A stretch of DNA of 64,000 nucleotides from Thermanaerosceptrum fracticalcis (GTDB taxonomy: Bacteria; Bacillota; Peptococcia; DRI-13): the NCBI RefSeq assembly GCF_000746025.2, contig NZ_CP045798.1:1164501-1228500 (forward strand), read 5' to 3'. Within the stretch, counting starts at the first letter, position 1. The number at the start of each line of letters is the position of its first letter. The notes under the pieces were generated by a model, which did not search any database, had not been told where the DNA came from, and was given only the letters and a program-made list of their open reading frames with translations. The position numbers and the translations under genes are program-made. Of this stretch, positions 56,393 through 64,000 are shown piece after piece.

Positions 56393-56851
56393 CTACTCCA
56401 CAGTTCGTAAATTTTGCGCTTTATCAATAAAGAGAATACCATCCAAATGATCCATCTCATGCTGAAAGGCCCTGGCCAATAAGTCTTCGGCTTCAATTTC
56501 TACGGTTTTTCCTTGACGGTTGAGACCCTTTATTTTAATCTTTTTTGCCCTGGCTACCTCTCCCACTATACCAGGTACACTGAGACACCCTTCTGTATCC
56601 GTTTCCAGGCCCTCGCTAAAGACAATTTGCGGGTTAATCAGCTCGAATAATTCTTCATCTCCGATATCCACAACGATGACACATTTGGAAACACCTATCT
56701 GGGGTGCAGCCAAACCCACACCGTTAGCGGCATACATGGTCTCTTTCATATTGTCTAATAATTTTAGGATGCTGTCATTGATCTCTTTCACTTCTTTGGC
56801 TTTTTCCCTCAGAATGGGATCACCTTTTTTTACAATCTGATAGACGGCCAT
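56393..56851 (-). CDS. def: Peptide deformylase
   Basis: 152 residues. The three motifs [18 protein letters not shown] and HEMDHLDG (a variant of HExxH) with the metal-binding Cys and two His. Removes the formyl group added through Fmt. Confidence 0.95.
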   Translation of the reverse strand: MAVYQIVKKGDPILREKAKEVKEINDSILKLLDNMKETMYAANGVGLAAPQIGVSKCVIVVDIGDEELFELINPQIVFSEGLETDTEGCLSVPGIVGEVARAKKIKIKGLNRQGKTVEIEAEDLLARAFQHEMDHLDGILFIDKAQNLRTVE

Positions 56852-56862
56852 TCTTACACTCC

Positions 56863-59286
56863 TTACAGTATACTTTGGGGTTCAATATCGATAATTGTCC
56901 TGGGTTCCAGGGGTAACTCCCCGGCTTTATCCTTAATTAGCCGGGCAAGCTTTTGTAGAAAGGTGAGGTTTTCGCTTTTGAGCAGGAGATGATAGCGGTA
57001 GCGCCCCCTAATGATAGCAATGGGAGCAGGCGTAGGCCCTAACAATTCAGTTTTATACCGGGAGCTATTTATCTCTATTTTAAGCATTTTCGCAAAAAAT
57101 TCCACCCTTTCTACTACTTTTTTCTCAACAAATCCACTTATTAAGACGCGTGTCAGGTAATGATAAGGGGGATATTGGAGAATTAGGCGATTCTGCATTT
57201 CCTGTTGAAAGAACAGCCTGTAATCATTTTGCACAATCGTTGGAAAAAGGAAATGTTCCGGGTAATGGGTTTGCACCAGGACTTCTCCCTTTTTCTCGCC
57301 CCGCCCGGCCCTGCCCGCTACCTGGGTCAGAAGCTGGAAAGTTCTCTCTGCCGCCTGGAAATCCGGCATATTGAGGAGTGTATCGGCATTGATCACTCCC
57401 ACCAGGGTCACAGCGGGAAAATCAAAACCTTTCGCTACCATCTGGGTGCCTATAAGAATCTGGGCTTTCCCCTCGGCAAACTCTTTGAGAATGGCAGCAT
57501 GACTCCCCTTGTTTTGGGTAGTATCCGTGTCCATCCGCACATAACGGGTCTGGGGGAAGAGTTTACTGCACTCCCGCTCTACCCTTTCCGTTCCTGTACC
57601 AAAAAAACGGATAAAGCCGCTGCCACAGGCAGGACAACTGCGCGGCACCGCCCGCTTAAAGCCGCAGTAGTGGCAGGTTAACACTTGTCCGGTAGCATGA
57701 TAGGTTAAGGTAATGCTGCAGTGAGGACACATCAGGGGATGCCCGCACTCCCGGCATAAAACAAAAGTATGATATCCCCGCCTATTGATAAAAAGTATGG
57801 CCTGTTCCCCGGAAGCCAAGACCCTTTTCAGAGAACCAATCAGGACGCTGCTGAAAAGGCTCGTATTTCCCTCCTTAATTTCTTTTTTCATATCAATAAT
57901 TGTGATATCCGGTAAGGGATGTTGGCCCGCTCTTTGGGGAAGTTCCAGCAGCCGGTATTGTCCTTCGGTGGCTTTATAAAAGCCCTGCAGGGAAGGCGTG
58001 GCCGATCCGAAAACCAGTGTAGCCTGATAATACTTTGCCAACTCTAAGGCAACCTGCCTGGCATCATAGCGGGGATCTGGTTCATTCTGTTTGTAGGTAT
58101 TCTCATGTTCTTCATCTATAATAATCAGGCCTAAGTCGGAAAAAGGCGCGAACACAGCAGATCGGGGACCTAAAATCACCCGGGCCTCTCCCCGGCGAAT
58201 CCTCATCCATTCATCATATCTTTCCCCGGCCGATAAGGCACTATGTAGCACAGCTACCTCGGGCCCAAAGGCGTCTAGCAAGATTGAGGTTATCTGCGGC
58301 GTCAGGGCTATTTCAGGGACAAGATATAAGGTTTGCTTGCCCAGACTCAGGGCCTCCTCCACTGCTTTGAGATAGACCTCTGTCTTCCCACTGCCCGTAA
58401 CCCCAAATAGATAAAAGGTTTGAGCATCCTGCTTTCTGATAGACTCACAGATGGCCTGGCAGGCGGCCTGCTGGTACCCGTTAAGCATGAGCGGTCTTTT
58501 TGTCTCCAGGATCACGCTTTTGGGATCCCGTCCAGCTTCTACCTCAAATGTTTCAACCCATCCTTTTTCTTTTAAAGCTTTTAATACAGGGCTTACACTT
58601 TTACCGTCCTTTTGCAGTTCGGAAATAAGTTTCGGGCCTGCCTTTAGCATTTCTATAATTTCAGCCTGGCGCGGCGCCTTTCTCCTGATGGTCTCCCCAT
58701 CCTTACACTGGCCAGTTAAACGGACAGCCCTTATCTTTTTGGCAAGAACCCTTGGAGCAAAGACTTTGTTTACCTGCAAACAGCCGGCTTTCTTAAGGCT
58801 TTCCAGGGCAGCTTTAGCCTCTATCCCGTACTTCTCCACGATCTGCCGGCGGGTAATTCCCCGAGCCTCATTATCCATTACTTCTTGAAAGATAGCTTTC
58901 TCTATTTCGCTAAAAAACAAATGCGCCTCCGGTTTAGCCGGCCCGGGCAGCAAAATCTCCTTTTCTTTCTGCCGGACAGGGGGGGGCAAAAAAACTTGCA
59001 CCGCTTTATTTAAGGAACATACATAATAATCTGAAAGCCAGGAAGCCAGCTTAAGCCCAGAAGAACTGAGGGTAGGTTCGTCACTCAATACTTCTTTAAG
59101 GGGCTTTATCATCTTGAGCTGGGGTTTTTCTTCGTAAATCTTCAGGATAAGGCCCTGCAGCAAGTGCTGGCGCACGGGTACGGAAACAAGAGAACCTACT
59201 TGAGCTTCCGCTTTTTCCGGGAGAAGGTAGGTGTAAATCTGATCATGGTTGCTTTCCGGTTGTAAGATTAAGACATCGCAGAACAT
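56863..59286 (-). CDS. priA: Primosomal replication protein N' (PriA helicase)
   Basis: 807 residues. N-terminal 3'-DNA-binding domain, winged helix, Walker [25 protein letters not shown], and the zinc cysteine cluster [22 protein letters not shown], then [12 protein letters not shown] and [10 protein letters not shown]. Restarts replication. TATAAT on the minus strand at 59328-59323, next to a heptamer array, may be the -10 of its own promoter. Confidence 0.95.
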   Translation of the reverse strand: MFCDVLILQPESNHDQIYTYLLPEKAEAQVGSLVSVPVRQHLLQGLILKIYEEKPQLKMIKPLKEVLSDEPTLSSSGLKLASWLSDYYVCSLNKAVQVFLPPPVRQKEKEILLPGPAKPEAHLFFSEIEKAIFQEVMDNEARGITRRQIVEKYGIEAKAALESLKKAGCLQVNKVFAPRVLAKKIRAVRLTGQCKDGETIRRKAPRQAEIIEMLKAGPKLISELQKDGKSVSPVLKALKEKGWVETFEVEAGRDPKSVILETKRPLMLNGYQQAACQAICESIRKQDAQTFYLFGVTGSGKTEVYLKAVEEALSLGKQTLYLVPEIALTPQITSILLDAFGPEVAVLHSALSAGERYDEWMRIRRGEARVILGPRSAVFAPFSDLGLIIIDEEHENTYKQNEPDPRYDARQVALELAKYYQATLVFGSATPSLQGFYKATEGQYRLLELPQRAGQHPLPDITIIDMKKEIKEGNTSLFSSVLIGSLKRVLASGEQAILFINRRGYHTFVLCRECGHPLMCPHCSITLTYHATGQVLTCHYCGFKRAVPRSCPACGSGFIRFFGTGTERVERECSKLFPQTRYVRMDTDTTQNKGSHAAILKEFAEGKAQILIGTQMVAKGFDFPAVTLVGVINADTLLNMPDFQAAERTFQLLTQVAGRAGRGEKKGEVLVQTHYPEHFLFPTIVQNDYRLFFQQEMQNRLILQYPPYHYLTRVLISGFVEKKVVERVEFFAKMLKIEINSSRYKTELLGPTPAPIAIIRGRYRYHLLLKSENLTFLQKLARLIKDKAGELPLEPRTIIDIEPQSIL

Positions 59287-59331
59287 ACCTTTTCTCCCTT
59301 TATTGAGATTAATTCTTAGTTAATTATAACA

Positions 59332-59380
59332 TAGTTGCTAGTTATTAGTTACTAGTTACTAGTTATTAGTTATTAGATAA
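59332..59380. repeat. Seven-unit heptamer array (copy 10)
   Basis: TAGTTGC 59332, TAGTTAT 59339, TAGTTAC 59346, TAGTTAC 59353, TAGTTAT 59360, TAGTTAT 59367, TAGATAA 59374. The most regular array in the window, between metK and priA. Confidence 0.9.
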
Positions 59381-59412
59381 ACCTGATTGTGGATATCGTC
59401 ATGGGTTCGACT

Positions 59413-59443
59413 AAAAAAGCATGGCTATTGGCCATGCTTTTTT
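59413..59443 (-). terminator. Terminator after metK
   Basis: 13-bp stem AAAAAAGCATGGC/GCCATGCTTTTTT (59413-59425, 59431-59443) with a five-base loop. Confidence 0.9.
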
Positions 59444-59446
59444 TTT

Positions 59447-60637
59447 TTAAAGATTAAAGTAATTCTTCAAGGCTTCCACTTTGTCTAAGCGTTCCCAGGG
59501 GAGGTCCAGATCAAGGCGGCCAAAGTGCCCGTAAGCGGCAGTCTGCTTATAAATGGGCCTGCGCAGGTCTAATTCCTTAATGATTCCGGCAGGACGAAGA
59601 TCAAATATTTCTTTGATGGCAGCCACAATTTTTTCTTCATCTACCTTGCCTGTCCCCTGGGTATCCACCATAATGCTGACAGGATGGGCCACACCGATGG
59701 CGTAAGCCAACTGAATTTCACATTTATCGGCAAGACCGGCGGCGACAATATTTTTAGCTACGTGCCGCGCGGCATAAGCAGCAGAACGGTCCACCTTGGT
59801 GGGGTCTTTCCCGGAAAAAGCTCCACCGCCGTGACGGGCCATACCGCCGTATGTATCCACAATAATTTTTCTCCCGGTTAAGCCTGCATCGCCCTGGGGC
59901 CCGCCAATCACAAATCTTCCTGTGGGGTTAATAAAGTAGCGGGTCTTCCGGTCAATGAGTTCACCTGGTACTATGGGGAGAATGACTTCCTCCATGATAT
60001 CGTCCCTTATTTCCTCAGTTTCCACATTAGGGCTGTGCTGGGTAGAGATGACGATGGTATCAACTCTAACGGGTTTCCCGTCCGCGTATTCTACGGTAAC
60101 CTGGGACTTTCCATCAGGACGCAGGTAAGGTATAATTGCTTTCTTTCTGACCTCGGCCAGGCGGCGAGTTAATTTATGGGCCAGGGAAATGGTCAGGGGC
60201 ATGTATTCCGGTGTTTCGTTGGTAGCATAACCAAACATCATACCCTGGTCGCCGGCACCGATGGCTTCGATCTGGGCATCGCTCATTTCCCCTGTTTTAG
60301 CTTCCAGAGCTTTATCCACTCCCATGGCAATGTCCGGAGATTGTTCATCAATAGAGGTTAGGACAGCACAAGTATCGCCATCAAACCCATATTTAGCTCT
60401 GGTATACCCGATATCCTTGATGGTCTGGCGTACCAGCTTGGGAATATCCACATAACACTTGGTGGTTATTTCGCCCATGACCAGGACAAGACCGGTAGTA
60501 ACAGAAGTTTCACAGGCGACCCTGGCCATAGGGTCTTCGGCAATGATGGCATCAAGCACAGCATCTGATATCTGGTCGGCAATTTTATCGGGATGGCCTT
60601 CCGTAACAGATTCAGAGGTAAATAATTTTTTCACCAA
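59447..60637 (-). CDS. metK: S-adenosylmethionine synthetase
   Basis: 396 residues. [20 protein letters not shown] start, [12 protein letters not shown], and [22 protein letters not shown] start (60637) with AAGGAG nine bases upstream; GTG at 60634 is an alternative. No SAM riboswitch is present, since coaBC lies only 6 bases upstream. Supplies SAM whose by-products feed the 570-4369 cluster. Confidence 0.95.
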   Translation of the reverse strand: MVKKLFTSESVTEGHPDKIADQISDAVLDAIIAEDPMARVACETSVTTGLVLVMGEITTKCYVDIPKLVRQTIKDIGYTRAKYGFDGDTCAVLTSIDEQSPDIAMGVDKALEAKTGEMSDAQIEAIGAGDQGMMFGYATNETPEYMPLTISLAHKLTRRLAEVRKKAIIPYLRPDGKSQVTVEYADGKPVRVDTIVISTQHSPNVETEEIRDDIMEEVILPIVPGELIDRKTRYFINPTGRFVIGGPQGDAGLTGRKIIVDTYGGMARHGGGAFSGKDPTKVDRSAAYAARHVAKNIVAAGLADKCEIQLAYAIGVAHPVSIMVDTQGTGKVDEEKIVAAIKEIFDLRPAGIIKELDLRRPIYKQTAAYGHFGRLDLDLPWERLDKVEALKNYFNL

Positions 60638-60643
60638 ACTTAC

Positions 60644-61849
60644 TCACTCCTTGGTTTTGTTTAAATGTTTTGCAGCTACCAGAAGAATCTCACGGGCTGC
60701 CTCTTCTTTATCCATTTGCGGGAAACTCTTTATTTGCCCATCAGGGAAGACCAGGGAAATAATATTGGTGTCCACACCAAACCCTGCGCCAGGTTGAGTC
60801 AGGTCGTTGGCCACTATAAAGTCCAGGTTTTTCCGTTTGGCTTTCTCTGCCGCATAGGCTAAAACATTATTAGTTTCCGCGGCAAATCCGATTAAAATAC
60901 GACTTCCCTTATTTTGACCCAACTCAGCCAGGATATCAGGATTCCGTTCCAGTTCCAGCACCATTTCGCCTGGCTGCTTTTTAATTTTGTGTTCTGCTGA
61001 ATTTTTCGGCCGGTAATCGGCTACGGCCGCCGCCTTGATGACGATATCCTGATTTTCATAAGTTTTTAGCACAATATCATGCATCTCCCGGGCCGATTCA
61101 ATATTAATCCGTTTTACCCCCGGAAAAGGCCGGAGAGTAGTAGGACCGCTGATTAATGTTACTTCAGCTCCCAAAAGATAAGCCTGTTTGGCCAGGGAAT
61201 AGCCCATCTTGCCCGAACTCCGGTTAGTAATATAACGTACGGGATCCAGGGTTTCCCGGGTAGGCCCCGCCGTGATTAGTACTTTCTTCCCTTTTAAAGG
61301 TTTGTCCCGGACCAGGAGTTCCTCGGCCTTAGCCAGGATGTCCTCCAGTTCAGCCAAGCGTCCCTGTCCCTGATAGCCGCAGGCTAAATCACCAAACCCC
61401 GGCTCGACAAAATGATAGTTTAATTCCTTTAATTTTTTAATATTTTCCTGGGTAATAGGATTTAAATACATATTCACATTCATGGCCGGGGCAATTAACA
61501 CGGGAGCCCTGGTGGCCATGACAGTTGTACTCAAAAAGTCATCGGCTATGCCGTGGCTGATTTTCCCGATCGTATTGGCGGAAGCGGGAACAATCATAAA
61601 CAAATCTGCCCTGTCAGCGAGGGAAATGTGCTCCACATTCCACTGACGGGGTTCTGCAAACATATCAGTATACACTGGATTACGGGAAAGGGTTTGTAAA
61701 GTGAGGGGCGTGATAAATTCCCGGGCCGACCTGGTCATAATACAGTAGACCTGGGCCCCTTTTTTACAGAGACGGCTTACCAAATCCGCCGCTTTATAAG
61801 CTGCGATCCCTCCCGTAATACCCACAATAATCACTTTATCTTGAAACAC
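60644..61849 (-). CDS. coaBC: Bifunctional phosphopantothenoylcysteine decarboxylase/synthase
   Basis: 401 residues. CoaC half: GITGGIAAYKAADLVSRL, catalytic His in NVEHISLADRAD, APAMNVNMY and FGDLACGYQGQGR; CoaB half begins KKVLITAGPTRETLDPVRYI. Coenzyme A synthesis. Confidence 0.95.
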   Translation of the reverse strand: MFQDKVIIVGITGGIAAYKAADLVSRLCKKGAQVYCIMTRSAREFITPLTLQTLSRNPVYTDMFAEPRQWNVEHISLADRADLFMIVPASANTIGKISHGIADDFLSTTVMATRAPVLIAPAMNVNMYLNPITQENIKKLKELNYHFVEPGFGDLACGYQGQGRLAELEDILAKAEELLVRDKPLKGKKVLITAGPTRETLDPVRYITNRSSGKMGYSLAKQAYLLGAEVTLISGPTTLRPFPGVKRINIESAREMHDIVLKTYENQDIVIKAAAVADYRPKNSAEHKIKKQPGEMVLELERNPDILAELGQNKGSRILIGFAAETNNVLAYAAEKAKRKNLDFIVANDLTQPGAGFGVDTNIISLVFPDGQIKSFPQMDKEEAAREILLVAAKHLNKTKE

Positions 61850-61861
61850 AACAAAACCTCC

Positions 61862-62077
61862 CTACTTGATACCACCTTTGGGAGATTCCACATTTATTTT
61901 ACCGGCAGCAATTTCCTCCAGAGCAATAGAGACCGGCTTGTTTGCTTCATTAGGTGTAACATTGATTAGTGTTTCAGCACCGTCTGTTAATAACCTGGCC
62001 CTTTTGGCGGCAGCCACCACAAGAGCATACTTGGATTCCATTTTTCCCATTAATATATCCAGCGAGGGTTGGCGCAT
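61862..62077 (-). CDS. rpoZ: RNA polymerase omega subunit
   Basis: 71 residues. SKYALVVAAAKRARLL and ANKPVSIALEEIAAGKI match omega. Between gmk and coaBC as usual in Firmicutes. Confidence 0.93.
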   Translation of the reverse strand: MRQPSLDILMGKMESKYALVVAAAKRARLLTDGAETLINVTPNEANKPVSIALEEIAAGKINVESPKGGIK

Positions 62078-62080
62078 CGT

Positions 62081-62689
62081 CTACACCTCCATATTAATTA
62101 GTTTACACATTCTTGATGAGCGGCATCTTTCCGCTACGATAATAGCGCGGACTTGTTCTACTGCGCTGGGTACTTCATCATTTACCACAATATAATCGTA
62201 GTCCTGCAGGTGGGACATTTCCTCAGAGACTTGACTCATACGTTTTTCTATTTCTGAAGGATCCTCTGTACCACGGCAAGTTATGCGCCTAATGAGTTCT
62301 TGCAGGGAGGGCGGCACCACAAAGATAAAGATTCCCTCAGGCATCTTTTGCTTAACCTGAAGAGCCCCCTGGATATCAATCTCCAAAATACAGTCTTTGC
62401 CCGCCTGAAGAATTTCCTCCACATACTGGCGGGGTGTGCCGTAATAGTTACCATAGACTTGGGCCCATTCTAAAAAAGCATCCTGGGCAATAAGTTTCTG
62501 AAATTCCTCTTCTGTGGTAAAAAAATAATGTTTGCCTTCTACCTCACCTGGCCGGGGTTTGCGGGTGGTGGTAGAAACAGAATAAATAATATCATCATAT
62601 TTGTTAAAAAGCTCGCGACAAATGGTACCTTTGCCCACTCCTGAGGGACCAGAGATGACAATCAATAAACCTTTTTCAGGGTCATGCAT
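62081..62689 (-). CDS. gmk: Guanylate kinase
   Basis: 202 residues. P-loop SGPSGVGKGT, STTTRKPRPGEVEGKHY and LEIDIQGALQVK. Makes GDP from GMP. Confidence 0.95.
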   Translation of the reverse strand: MHDPEKGLLIVISGPSGVGKGTICRELFNKYDDIIYSVSTTTRKPRPGEVEGKHYFFTTEEEFQKLIAQDAFLEWAQVYGNYYGTPRQYVEEILQAGKDCILEIDIQGALQVKQKMPEGIFIFVVPPSLQELIRRITCRGTEDPSEIEKRMSQVSEEMSHLQDYDYIVVNDEVPSAVEQVRAIIVAERCRSSRMCKLINMEV

Positions 62690-62700
62690 AATTTTTCCCC

Positions 62701-62973
62701 TTATAATGAAGCTTCCTCACCATGAGTTGTATCTTTAGCATTTAGCCGGTGAGCTACCGTTTCCGGCTGCACAGCCGAGAGTACCACGTGGTCACTGTCA
62801 GTGATTACAACAGCTCTGGTCCGGCGCCCGTATGTGGCATCGATGAGCATACCCCTGTCTCTTGCTTCTTGAATTATTCTTTTGATGGGAGCTGATTCTG
62901 GGCTAACGATAGCAACTATCCGGTTAGCCGAAACAATATTACCAAACCCAATATTAATCAACTTAATATCCAT
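62701..62973 (-). CDS. remA: RemA-family extracellular matrix regulator (DUF370)
   Basis: 90 residues. [19 protein letters not shown] start and [19 protein letters not shown] follow RemA, a DNA-binding regulator in Bacillus. Always between yicC and gmk in Firmicutes. Confidence 0.93.
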   Translation of the reverse strand: MDIKLINIGFGNIVSANRIVAIVSPESAPIKRIIQEARDRGMLIDATYGRRTRAVVITDSDHVVLSAVQPETVAHRLNAKDTTHGEEASL

Positions 62974-62991
62974 GATGATACCCTCCCGCTC

Positions 62992-63870
62992 TTACTCAAT
63001 ATTTTGTACCTGTTCACGCATCTTCTCCAGTTCACTTTTAACTTCCACCACATACTGGGTTATCTCCAGGTCATTGGCCTTAGAGCCGATGGTATTGATT
63101 TCCCTGTTTAATTCCTGGAGCAGGAAATCCAGCTTTCGACCAACGGGGTTGTTTTCCTGTAAAATGCCGGCAAATTGGGAAAGATGACTTTCCATTCTTA
63201 CCAGTTCTTCGTTAATACTGCTTCTATCGGCAAAAAGGGCTACTTCCATGGTTAGACGGTTCTCATCTATCTTAACGTCATCCAGTAGTTCCTTTAACCG
63301 GCTCTGCAGTTTTTCCCGGTACAGGATCACAACCTTGGGACTTTTTTCGCACAATTTTCCATGGAGGGCCTTGATATCCTTTAAGCGCTCGAGCAGGTCA
63401 AGGTGAAGTTTTTCCCCTTCCTTTTCCCGCATGCTCATTAAAGCATCGGCAGCCTGACTCAAAGCAGGCAACATATCCTGCCAGATAATTTCCAAATCCT
63501 CTTCTTCCTCTTCAACTTTTAAGACGTTAGGAAGCTGGGCCAGTTGAATAACACCCACATCCAGGAAGGTTTCAGTAATTCCTGCCAATTCCTTCAATGC
63601 TTTATAATACGCTAAGGCTAATTCTTTGTCAACCTGAACATCCCGGGGTTTGGTAACGGCCTCATCTACTTTCATAAATACTTCAATACGTCCCCGGGAA
63701 ACCCGGCTCAAAATGTACCTTCGAACGGCGTCCTCTAACAAATTATACTGCCGCGGCATTTTTACCAGCACTTCATTATACCGGTGATTCACTGATTTAA
63801 TTTCTACAACCACATGCTTTAATTTTCCCCCATGTTCACCGCGGCCGAAACCTGTCATACTCTTAATCAA
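62992..63870 (-). CDS. YicC/YloC family endoribonuclease
   Basis: 292 residues. MIKSMTGFGRGE start, VEIKSVNHRYNEVLVKMPR, a long helical middle and C-terminal PVGRKLDFLLQELNREINTIGSKA. Family members cleave RNA in E. coli. First gene of the yicC-remA-gmk-rpoZ-coaBC-metK run. Confidence 0.92.
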   Translation of the reverse strand: MIKSMTGFGRGEHGGKLKHVVVEIKSVNHRYNEVLVKMPRQYNLLEDAVRRYILSRVSRGRIEVFMKVDEAVTKPRDVQVDKELALAYYKALKELAGITETFLDVGVIQLAQLPNVLKVEEEEEDLEIIWQDMLPALSQAADALMSMREKEGEKLHLDLLERLKDIKALHGKLCEKSPKVVILYREKLQSRLKELLDDVKIDENRLTMEVALFADRSSINEELVRMESHLSQFAGILQENNPVGRKLDFLLQELNREINTIGSKANDLEITQYVVEVKSELEKMREQVQNIE

Positions 63871-63929
63871 TCAGTTCACCCTCGCTTTATATCCTTACTA
63901 TTATTAACCATTTTGGTACAAAGCAAACT

Positions 63930-63985
63930 TGGCTTGTGCCGAACATAGTGAAGGCAGAAGCCTTAGTTGCACTTGTGCCGACCCA
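63930..63985. other. Direct repeat at the right window edge
   Basis: CTTGTGCCGAM occurs at 63933 and 63972, 39 bases apart, around a GGCAGAAGCC inverted repeat. The element may extend beyond the window. No gene seen in 63871-64000. Confidence 0.35.
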
Positions 63986-64000
63986 AAGTTTTACTTTCAT

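Noticed and set aside
59447-60643. SAM riboswitch for metK
   Set aside because: Only six bases separate coaBC from metK and no S-box motif is seen upstream of the operon part in view.

Overview
This window is core chromosome of an endospore-forming, anaerobic, low/mid-GC Firmicute of the class Clostridia, probably Peptococcaceae-like. The support is: germination protease next to alpha/beta small acid-soluble spore proteins (SASPs), the sporulation membrane protein YlbJ, the FapR/FabK-type fatty acid operon, a PASTA kinase/phosphatase pair, and a sodium-pumping methylmalonyl-CoA decarboxylase. No rRNA, tRNA, CRISPR array or transposase was seen. Most genes lie on the minus strand.

Layout. (1) 1-5298: the ylxM 3' part at the edge, then a four-gene salvage cluster (deaminase, class II aldolase, mtnA, mtnP) coupled to ftsY. 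Together mtnP-mtnA-aldolase form a plausible DHAP-shunt-type route that turns 5'-deoxyadenosine/methylthioadenosine, by-products of SAM enzymes, into adenine, DHAP and an aldehyde. (2) 5547-19063: smc, an Elp3-like radical SAM gene, rnc, and the fatty acid/phospholipid operon fapR-plsX-fabH-fabK-fabD-fabG-acpP-(flavin oxidoreductase)-fabF, with a sigma-A promoter that overlaps a FapR-like operator. (3) 19146-25952: rpmF, yceD, pta, tmcAL, ylbK, ylbJ, a coiled-coil protein and rsmD. ackA and coaD, frequent neighbours in relatives, are absent here. (4) 26057-28329: a possible small RNA, a 58-residue unknown gene, gpr and three SASP-like genes, one of them half length. (5) 28484-30744: recG and a DUF1858 gene.

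(6) 30932-44876: a sodium-coupled succinate-to-propionate module. It holds methylmalonyl-CoA mutase (two subunits), MeaB, epimerase, the four-gene Na+-pumping decarboxylase, a Cat1-type CoA-transferase, two DUF3870 paralogues, a second gamma-type subunit, a DASS dicarboxylate:Na+ symporter, a broken second symporter copy, and biotin ligase (the decarboxylase needs biotin). Two long leader regions, each ending in an intrinsic terminator, precede genes of this module and look like cis-regulatory RNAs of unknown type. (7) 45023-63870: rpmB, hslO, thiN, rpe, rsgA, prkC-stp, rlmN, rsmB, a zinc protease, a DUF116 gene, fmt, def, priA, metK, coaBC, rpoZ, gmk, remA and yicC, a familiar Clostridia gene order.

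The most unusual signal is not a gene. At least ten intergenic places carry degenerate tandem repeats with a strict 7-base period but different unit sequences (AGTTAYT, ATCCGAT, CGGTTAA, GTGACCA, AGTYGGC and so on). They often start inside stop codons, can form inverted arms, and three copies share a composite element of about 200 bp. I regard this dispersed heptamer system as the best candidate for something undescribed.
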